Below the pieces are notes generated by a model that searched no databases, was not told the DNA's origin, and worked only from the letters and a program-made list of their open reading frames with translations. The position numbers and the translations under genes are program-made. Positions 1 to 5,329 of a stretch of 12,112 bases of DNA are shown one piece after another (within the stretch, counting starts at the first letter, position 1; each line of letters starts with the position of its first letter). This DNA is from an uncultured Eggerthellaceae bacterium (GTDB lineage Bacteria > Actinomycetota > Coriobacteriia > Coriobacteriales > Eggerthellaceae), in contig CAUEBO010000072.1 of the NCBI GenBank assembly GCA_958454405.1, positions 1-12,112 on the forward strand. The letters run 5' to 3'.

Positions 1-600
1 CCCAAGGCCATCGCGAAGGCGAGCACCGGCAGCCGCACGCTCAACATCGTGCTGCTGGTGGCGTTCTCGCCCATCTGGGTGCCGATAGCGCTTGCGCTGG
101 CCGCCGCGGCGTTCATGGTGTACTTGTCCATCTGGATGGTCATCGTGGCGCTGTGGATGACCGTGGCCATACTGCTTTTGTGCGGACCCATCGGCATCGT
201 GGGATTCGCCTGGTGCCTCGGCACGGGCTATCCCCTCACCGCCGCCTACCTGCTGGGCTGCGGCCTGGCCGCCGCCGGCGTGGGACTGTTCGCCTGGTTC
301 GGCGTGCTGGCGGCCAGCAAGGGGCTGTTCAACCTGACCCGCCAGTTCGCCCGCTGGATCAAGGGGCTGTTCGTGAAACGGACGCGAGGCGGCGCAGATG
401 CCGGCGCGGCATGGGCCGCTCCTGGCATGCCGGTCGGGTCCGGCGCGCCGTCGGCCCCGCTGCAGACGGCTGCATACCCGAAGGCAGCCTGCCCCGCAGC
501 CCCGCAAGCAAGCACCGTCCCTTTCCCGCCCGCGCCGGGCATGCCGGCGGCCGGAAGCCAGACCTCGGAAGGAGCGCAGAGCCATGACTGCCGCGCGTAA
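1..600 (+). CDS. DUF1700-type integral membrane protein (3' part)
   Basis: The frame is open from the first base of the window, so the true start lies upstream; a GTG at 49 is internal. About 199 residues are visible. A long hydrophobic stretch (roughly residues 15-70) looks like two or three membrane segments, and a second one follows at about residues 80-105. A basic amphipathic piece (FNLTRQFARWIKGLFVKR) then leads into an Ala/Pro/Gly-rich, probably cytoplasmic, low-complexity tail. This layout, followed at once by a DUF4097 gene, matches the DUF1700 family, whose missing N-terminus is usually a short helical cytoplasmic domain. The last 17 nt overlap the next gene, which suggests one transcript and translational coupling. 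Such loci often include a PadR-type regulator, which would lie outside the window. The biochemical role is unknown. The family call rests on context and topology, because the diagnostic N-terminus is not visible. Confidence 0.75.
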   Translation, partial: PKAIAKASTGSRTLNIVLLVAFSPIWVPIALALAAAAFMVYLSIWMVIVALWMTVAILLLCGPIGIVGFAWCLGTGYPLTAAYLLGCGLAAAGVGLFAWFGVLAASKGLFNLTRQFARWIKGLFVKRTRGGADAGAAWAAPGMPVGSGAPSAPLQTAAYPKAACPAAPQASTVPFPPAPGMPAAGSQTSEGAQSHDCRA

Positions 601-1777
601 AGTTATGCTGATCGTCGCCACCGTGCTCTTGGTGGGCGGCTCCGCCCTGGCCATGGGCGCGTTCGCCCTGGCGGACTTCCGGTTCGAGAACCTGTCGAAC
701 GACACGCGCGACTGGACGTCGACCACGATAGCGCTGGACCCGGAAGCCGAGGCGCCCCATGACGCCATCGTCGTGCGCGACAGCGCCGAAGGCGTGCGCT
801 TCGAGGCGACCGACGGCGACGCCGTCGAAGTCACGTACTGGACCAGCAGCGAAAAGAGCATCGAGGTGACCGACGAAGGCAGCGTCCTCGAGGTGACCGG
901 CACGGCAACGTCCCGGCTCACGTTCCAGTTCATGAAAATCGAATTCCAGGACCATGCAACCGTGGTCAAAGTGCCGCGCAGCTACGCAGGCTCCATCACC
1001 GCGGAAACCGCCAGCGGCTACGTGACCGTCTACGACCTGGAAGGCACGGGAGCGGTGACCGCGGCGAGCAGCAGCGGCTCCGTTGAGATGGCGAACCTGA
1101 AAGACACGGGCGCCATCCTCGCCCAGAGCAGCAGCGGCCGCGTCGCGCTGACGAGCCTGGAGAACGTCGAATCCGCCGTCGCGCAAACGCAGAGCGGCGA
1201 TGCCGGCATCGCCGACGTGAACGCCCGCGCGTCGGTGGAGCTGCGATCGACGAGCGGGAGCGTTTGGGGCGACGTCGTTCGAGCGGGAAGCTTCTATGCA
1301 TCGTCGACAAGCGGCGAGGTGTCGCTGTCGTTCATCGAGGCGGACTCCGTGGAAGCCCGAGGCCAAAGCGGCAGCGTCTACGCCGACTACCTCGACGCGG
1401 ACGACGTCGCCCTTTCGACGACGAGCGGCGACATCTCCGTCAACGACCTCTTCGCCGACGTCGTGGCGCTCGACTCCGCAAGCGGATCGATCCGAGCCGC
1501 CGTCGTGGGCGATCCGAGCAGCTACGTGGTGGAAGCCAATGCGACGAGCGGATCCGTCAACGTTCCGCGCGGCGCGGATTCGTCCGACAAGCGCATCGGC
1601 CTGCGCACGGCGAGCGGCGACATAGACCTGGCGTTCAGCGCCTCCAGCGATCTCACGTGGCCGGAAAACAGCGTGGGACGGACGGCGAAGCCGTCGAAGT
1701 CGACGGCGCCTGAAGCGCCAGCTGCGCCTGGAGCGCCCGCGGCTCCTGCGGCGCCCGAACCGCCCGCGGCTCCGTAG
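584..1777 (+). CDS. DUF4097-type beta-helix repeat protein, membrane-anchored
   Basis: Translated from ATG 584 this gives 397 aa. That start is preferred over upstream in-frame codons because AAGGAG (569-574) sits 9 nt before it and a hydrophobic segment begins at once. Residues about 7-30 form a signal anchor or uncleaved signal peptide. From about residue 145 the chain repeats a unit starting S-G-x-(V/I) eleven times, with spacings of 19-22 residues, which is the pattern expected of a right-handed beta-helix in the DUF4097 (putative adhesin) family. The C-terminus is a low-complexity Ala-Pro tail after about residue 370. No LPxTG-like motif or second membrane segment is seen, so attachment is probably by the N-terminal anchor with the repeats outside. 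The 17-nt overlap with the upstream DUF1700-type gene argues for co-expression. Members occur in bacterial envelope-stress loci; the ligand is not known. Confidence 0.85.
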   Translation: MTAARKVMLIVATVLLVGGSALAMGAFALADFRFENLSNDTRDWTSTTIALDPEAEAPHDAIVVRDSAEGVRFEATDGDAVEVTYWTSSEKSIEVTDEGSVLEVTGTATSRLTFQFMKIEFQDHATVVKVPRSYAGSITAETASGYVTVYDLEGTGAVTAASSSGSVEMANLKDTGAILAQSSSGRVALTSLENVESAVAQTQSGDAGIADVNARASVELRSTSGSVWGDVVRAGSFYASSTSGEVSLSFIEADSVEARGQSGSVYADYLDADDVALSTTSGDISVNDLFADVVALDSASGSIRAAVVGDPSSYVVEANATSGSVNVPRGADSSDKRIGLRTASGDIDLAFSASSDLTWPENSVGRTAKPSKSTAPEAPAAPGAPAAPAAPEPPAAP

Positions 1778-1786
1778 CCTCCCCAT

Positions 1787-1819
1787 GCGAGGGCGGTCGC
1801 CTCGATCGACCGCCCTCGC
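1787..1819 (+). terminator. Strong hairpin between convergent genes, terminator-like
   Basis: The arms 1787-1799 and 1807-1819 are perfectly complementary over 13 bp with a 7-nt loop (1800-1806). The hairpin lies 9 nt after the DUF4097 stop codon and about 100 nt from the end of the convergent pirin gene. No T-run follows on either strand, so it is not a textbook intrinsic terminator. It may end transcription from both sides or protect mRNA 3' ends. The hairpin is seen directly; its function is inferred. Confidence 0.6.
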
Positions 1820-1917
1820 CTCATCCTGGAGGCAGCCGACCCCGCCAGGAAGCGCCGTCCGAAACAACTCCGGCTCCGGCGCCGCCGAACGGCCGTTGGG
1901 AAGACGAGTCGCCAGCC

Positions 1918-2619
1918 TTATTCGGCCGCCATGTCGAACAGGATATAGTGCGAAAGCGTCTTCGCGCGGATGTCCACCTCCGCCTCGTCGGTGATCTCCG
2001 CGGCATCGCGCTCGGCGAGCTCGCTGCCGTTGACCTCCCCCTCGCCCTCGATTTGGATGAGGTACGCCTGCCGACCCGGCTTCAGATCGTAGCTCAGCGT
2101 CTGGCCGGCATCGAGCACGGCCACCAACACGTCCATGTCCTGATGGATGGCGATGGGCGCTGCGCCCTGCCTGCCGGAGGCGATGGCCAGCCACTTCCCC
2201 ACGCGGTCCTCCCACGCGAAGCGGTGGTCGCCGTAGTTGGGCTCGTAGCCCTTCGCGTCGGGCAGTATCCATATCTGCAGGAAGCGCAGCGGCTCGTCGG
2301 TGTTGTTGAACTCGCTGTGCCGAACGCCCGTGCCGGCGCTCATGTACTGCGCGTCGCCGCGCCCGAGCGTGCTGCCGTTGCCCATGCTGTCGCGGTGCGT
2401 GAGGCGGCCGTCCACCACGTAGCTGATGATCTCCATGTCCTCATGGGGGTGCGTGTCGAACCCGCCGTGCGGGTCGAACGTGTCGTCGTTCACGACGCGC
2501 AGCGCGCCGAATCTGATGTTGTCGGGGTTGTAGTACTCGGCGAACGAGAAGTGGAATTGGCTGTGCAGCCAACCGCGCTCGCTCTTGCCCATGGTTTCGC
2601 GCTTGATGACGTTGATCAT
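1918..2619 (-). CDS. Pirin family protein (YhhW-like bicupin)
   Basis: The product is 233 aa, close to the 231 aa of E. coli YhhW. The start chosen (MINVIKRET) has AGGAG 8 nt upstream; an earlier in-frame codon at 2655 would remove this ribosome site. The N-terminal cupin carries the family signature FDTHPHEDMEI and later GTGVRHSEFN. This places His57, His59, His101 and Glu103 exactly where the metal ligands of YhhW lie, so a metal-binding and probably active fold is expected. YhhW and human pirin show quercetin 2,3-dioxygenase activity in vitro; the physiological substrate in gut anaerobes is not settled. The protein should be cytoplasmic, as no signal peptide is visible. The gene is 149 nt downstream of a surface-protein gene on the same strand; I see no convincing -35/-10 pair in that gap. 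A 90-bp near-copy of part of this gene lies at 5083-5172. Confidence 0.93.
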   Translation of the reverse strand: MINVIKRETMGKSERGWLHSQFHFSFAEYYNPDNIRFGALRVVNDDTFDPHGGFDTHPHEDMEIISYVVDGRLTHRDSMGNGSTLGRGDAQYMSAGTGVRHSEFNNTDEPLRFLQIWILPDAKGYEPNYGDHRFAWEDRVGKWLAIASGRQGAAPIAIHQDMDVLVAVLDAGQTLSYDLKPGRQAYLIQIEGEGEVNGSELAERDAAEITDEAEVDIRAKTLSHYILFDMAAE

Positions 2620-2768
2620 GATGCGTGCTCCTAACTGTTGTTTTAAAGGTAGCATATAGGATCATCGCGACGGACGCATGGCGATCGCTTCACGGAATGG
2701 CAACGGCGGGCAGGAACCGTCGAGCGCACCGGAACGCATCGGAACCCCAAGGGCGCGCGGCGGCATGC

Positions 2769-4007
2769 TTACGTGCGGGAACGGGCGGCGAAGGCCCCGC
2801 AAGCCGCGAGCGCCGTCGCGGCCACGGCCGCCGCAATGGCTGCGATCGCAGCGGGCGGCGCCGCTGCATCCTCCGTTTTCGCCAGAACGCCCGCTTTTGC
2901 GGGCGGGCGCAAAGCGTGGGAGTACACGCTCATCCGCCCCGCGCCCGGAGCCCTGTCGACATACGGGGCTCCCCCATCGCCAGGGCCCCAACCAGGTTCC
3001 GGCCCTGGAAGCGCCTCGAACCGAGCCGCGACGGTCATGTTCTCGGTCACGTAGTCAAAGGCGCGGTCCCACCCGGTGAATTCGTAGCCGTCCGGCACCG
3101 GCACCTCGGGTGCCGTAGCCGCTCCGAACAGCGTCACCTCTTCGCTTGCGAGCGGAACCCCCTCGTAACCCGTGAACGACACCGTTCGAGTGGCAGTGAT
3201 GAGGAACGACCCATCGTCCTTCAGCGTGCCCACGCGCTCGCCGTTCTCCACGATGCCGGTATCGCCTCCGTTCACGAAGAGATGCTCGACCGCCATGAGT
3301 TCCGAAAGATCCGTCGCGCCGAACGGCGCCACGATGGTGTTCGTCGTGCCCTGGCCGCCCACCGAGTAGCCCGTCAGGCTCACCGGCGATCCGATCGGGA
3401 TGCGCGAGAGGTCGAGCGTGCCGCCGAAGTGCGTGATCGAGTCGATCGAAGCGGCAGGATCGAGCACGAGCGTGGCGCCGGCCCAGATGGATGCTGCCGG
3501 AATGCCGCCCTCGAGCACGACGGTTGAGGAAGGCAGCACCTCGATGGACATGTTCGCTTCGCCAAGCGTCACCGAGCCCTTGCCGCTCAGCCCCGCGCTG
3601 GTGGCCATGCGCCACGTGCGCACCTCGCTGCCGTCCCCGCTCATGCGCAGCCCCGTGGTTCCGGCCATGGAAAGCGTGCTGATGCGCACGTCGGAACCCA
3701 GGTCGAGGTGGCTCACGCCGTCGGCCACGCTCACATCGCCCGACGCGCCCGAGGCGGGATCGGCCATGCCAACAACGGTCACGCCGTTGCTGGCAACCGA
3801 CAGCGTCGAACCGTCCCATGCGTACGATCCAGCGGGCCCGTCCACGTCGAAGGGCCCAGCTGCAACGGCGTGCGCCTGCTGCGGAGCGAGAGCGCCCAAT
3901 CCCAGCGCAAGCGCGAACGCAGCTCCCAGGAGGGTGAGCGCGCGCATGGAGAATCGCAGGCGGGCGCTGGCGCCGCGCGAAGTCGAATCCGGAAGTTCGG
4001 CGAACAT
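2769..4007 (-). CDS. Surface protein with InlB-like repeat and C-terminal anchor
   Basis: The product is 412 aa from ATG 4007, which has AGGAG (4013-4017) 5 nt upstream. An alternative start at residue 21 would give a more compact signal peptide. The signal sequence ends at about Ala47 (PQQAHA). Residues 50-270 are Gly/Ser/Val-rich with short regular strands (for example SVADGVSHLDLGSDVRI), suggesting a beta-solenoid or beta-sandwich. Residues about 275-331 resemble the Listeria-Bacteroides InlB B-repeat (Flg_new), with the typical GYEFTGWDRAF and ending MTVAARFE. A Pro/Gly-rich linker (333-370) precedes LAKTED (375-380), an Ala-rich membrane segment (about 386-404) and a short basic tail RSRT. 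That is the order of a sortase signal, but the LPxTG core is degenerate. It is probably a cell-surface adhesin or carbohydrate-contacting protein; the ligand is unknown. Whether it is sortase-linked or simply membrane-anchored is open. Confidence 0.8.
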   Translation of the reverse strand: MFAELPDSTSRGASARLRFSMRALTLLGAAFALALGLGALAPQQAHAVAAGPFDVDGPAGSYAWDGSTLSVASNGVTVVGMADPASGASGDVSVADGVSHLDLGSDVRISTLSMAGTTGLRMSGDGSEVRTWRMATSAGLSGKGSVTLGEANMSIEVLPSSTVVLEGGIPAASIWAGATLVLDPAASIDSITHFGGTLDLSRIPIGSPVSLTGYSVGGQGTTNTIVAPFGATDLSELMAVEHLFVNGGDTGIVENGERVGTLKDDGSFLITATRTVSFTGYEGVPLASEEVTLFGAATAPEVPVPDGYEFTGWDRAFDYVTENMTVAARFEALPGPEPGWGPGDGGAPYVDRAPGAGRMSVYSHALRPPAKAGVLAKTEDAAAPPAAIAAIAAAVAATALAACGAFAARSRT

Positions 4008-4018
4008 GCATGCTCCTA

Positions 4019-4037
4019 TCGCATCGAGTGGATGCGA
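4019..4037 (-). promoter_or_regulatory. Small hairpin just upstream of the surface-protein ribosome site
   Basis: The arms 4019-4025 and 4031-4037 pair perfectly over 7 bp with a 5-nt loop. On the minus strand this hairpin would lie in the leader of the 412-aa surface-protein mRNA, ending 1 nt before AGGAG (4013-4017). It could affect translation or leader stability. The pairing is seen; a regulatory role is speculative. Confidence 0.3.
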
Positions 4038-4401
4038 CGAGCCTACCAGCCGCCTCCCCTGATGCGCAGGCTTCGCCCCAACCGCTACGCAACGGTAGCG
4101 CCCTCGTTGACGCACGTTCCCAGATTGCGCCGATCGTCGAAGCAGCGAAGCGGTGGGAAGCCGAATGCGCCGGGACGGCTTTCATTCGAACAACCCTCGA
4201 CGCCCTTTGCGAACCGGACAGGAGCGCCGGCGTGCTGAATGCTCCCTTGCGCACGGGAAAGCCCTGCCCGCCGCCAAACCACCGTTGGCGCGCCGGTGTG
4301 CAGCCTCTCGAGCCGACCCGCTTGCCATCGGGCGGGGCGGGAGGCCTCTTCATGAAGGGAGCGAATTCTTCCCAAAGGCCAGCCGTCGGGCGAAATCAGA
4401 A
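4038..4401. other. Intergenic stretch without a recognisable gene
   Basis: I see no supported coding region here. Open frames on both strands are compositionally odd, have no ribosome site and resemble nothing known. The segment should include the promoter of the minus-strand surface-protein gene, but I could not pick a convincing -35/-10 pair. It may be decayed coding sequence, as the neighbouring stretch at 4640-5172 clearly is. Confidence 0.5.
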
Positions 4402-4546
4402 ATGACCGAAAACGCGGTCGAATGCGCAGTTTGCAAGGCCGATTCGCGTCCTTCGCTTGCCTTGGTCGCGCAAAACGCCTGGTCGCGGAATTCGCGAGCC
4501 CGGTTTCGCGCTCGGCGAGTGCACATTCGACCGCGTTTTCGGTCAT
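4402..4546. repeat. 145-bp element with 27-bp terminal inverted repeats
   Basis: Positions 4402-4428 and 4520-4546 are inverted copies over 27 bp with one mismatch, separated by 91 bp. Each arm also contains its own small imperfect hairpin (gaccg facing cggtc around aaaacg). Because of the symmetry, both strands encode the same short peptide pattern inwards from the ends, which produces spurious open frames. No transposase gene and no obvious flanking target duplication are present. The shape fits a MITE-like mobile element or a structured intergenic repeat, and it adjoins the recQ relic. The inverted repeat is seen directly; mobility is inferred. Confidence 0.7.
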
Positions 4547-4639
4547 CTGCGGCCTGCACAAGCCTGGAGGAGACCGCACCAAGAGAAGGAGAATCTGCCC
4601 CTGCGCCTGGGATGAAACCTGCCCGCGCCGCAAGGAAGT

Positions 4640-5082
4640 CCGAGGTAGCCGCCGGCGGCCAAAAGCTCGATGACCTCCTTGACCTGCGCGTCCTATCGCG
4701 TCCACCGTGTCGTAGCTGGCGACCTCGTCCAAGTGCAGGTCCAGCACCTTCGCGCCCTTCGATCCGCGCAGCACGTCCACCACGAGCCTCTTGCCAAAGC
4801 GCCCGCGCAGCTCCTGCACGCAGCGCATGACGGCGCGCGCCGTGTCAGTGACGTCCACGGCGTCGAACGTCCCCTCGCAGTTCGAGCAGTTGTTGCAGGA
4901 AGAACCTCCGTCACCGGTCGTTCGCAGCGGCGCGACGAGCGCACGGCGTCAGCCTCCTCGGGGGTGAGCTCCTCGTTGCCCGATTCCTGCTCGATGAAGA
5001 AGCGGCAGGTGGACACGTCGCTGTCGCTCCACAGCAGCATGCACGTGGACGGCTCGCCGTCGCGGCCGTCGCGGCCGGCCTC
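4640..5082 (-). pseudogene. recQ helicase fragment (helicase end and zinc domain), broken
   Basis: Read on the minus strand, the frame begins EAGRDGRDGEPS, matching the conserved EAGRAGRDG motif near the end of the RecQ helicase core. It continues with WSDSDVSTCRFFIE, typical of the start of the RecQ zinc-binding domain. At about 4915-4945 the frame breaks and sequence is missing: the region that should carry the first zinc cysteine is gone. The reading resumes in another frame with SSCNNCSNCEG (cysteines at 4877-4897) and a winged-helix-like stretch ending DEVASYDTV. A second frameshift near 4700 precedes QVKEVIELLAAGGYL, after which similarity stops. The Walker motifs, most of the helicase and the HRDC domain are absent. 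With two frame breaks and both ends missing it cannot make a working RecQ. The 3' end of an apparently intact recQ lies at 11780-12112, so this looks like a decayed duplicate or a leftover of rearrangement. Confidence 0.85.
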
Positions 5083-5172
5083 CACGTAGCTGACAATCTC
5101 CATGTTCTCATGGGGATGCGTGTCGAACCCGCCGTGCGGGTCGAACCGGTCGTCGTTGACCACGCGCAGCGC
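5083..5172 (-). pseudogene. Pirin gene fragment fused to the recQ relic
   Basis: This 90-bp piece encodes ALRVVNDDRFDPHGGFDTHP followed by HENMEIVSYV, the metal-binding strand region of a pirin. By hand alignment it matches the intact pirin gene at about 2415-2505 with roughly 8 differences in 91 positions and no gaps. It runs in frame into the recQ fragment at SYV-EAGRDGRDG, where pirin (SYVVDGR) and RecQ (YYQEAGR) sequences are locally alike. Upstream of it the frame enters the repeat element at 5192-5321, so no proper pirin start remains. It is too short to fold as a cupin. The nucleotide differences suggest either an old duplication or a second pirin paralogue that was lost. Confidence 0.85.
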
Positions 5173-5191
5173 AATTCGGCGGTCCGGTGGA

Positions 5192-5321
5192 CTGTCACGC
5201 AAAGCGAACGCAAGGAAGCCCCGCGGAGCGGGGACGAAGGGTCCCGCGCGGCGATAACAGGAAAACTCACCGCACGGGACCCTTAAACTCCATGGCTTCA
5301 CCGCTACGCTCAGGATGACGG
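5192..5321. repeat. Inverted-repeat intergenic element with a central long hairpin
   Basis: The centre holds arms 5237-5251 and 5270-5284, complementary over 15 bp with one mismatch, around an 18-nt loop. The outer ends are also loosely inverted: the left end starts ctgtcacgcaaagcg (5192) and the right end, read on the other strand, starts ccgtcatcctgagcg (5321). The right-end motif resembles palindromic intergenic repeats I recall from many bacterial genomes, but I cannot count copies here. It starts 8 bp downstream of the giant surface gene's stop codon, so the hairpin might also act as that gene's 3' end. No T-run follows it. Confidence 0.55.
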
Positions 5322-5329
5322 GACGCTCC

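Noticed and set aside
398..583. Longer start for the DUF4097 gene
   Set aside because: The added part is Arg/Pro-rich shadow of the upstream gene; the ATG at 584 has a good ribosome site and directly begins a signal anchor.
359..2272. A 637-codon open frame on the minus strand across the DUF4097 gene and part of pirin
   Set aside because: Its product is Arg/Gly/Ala-rich without domains, it is antisense to a gene with clear repeats and a ribosome site, and such frames are common in GC-rich DNA.
3055..4353. A 432-codon minus-strand frame overlapping the 412-aa surface protein
   Set aside because: The composition is Arg/His-rich and shadow-like; the overlapping frame has the signal peptide, InlB-like repeat and anchor.
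4402..4546. Two small open frames starting MTENAVECA on opposite strands as genes
   Set aside because: They mirror each other because of the 27-bp inverted repeat and have no ribosome sites.
4693..5301. A 202-codon frame as a real fused pirin-RecQ gene
   Set aside because: Its GTG start lies inside the repeat element, both parts are fragments, and the frame leaves the RecQ sequence at a break before the zinc cysteines.
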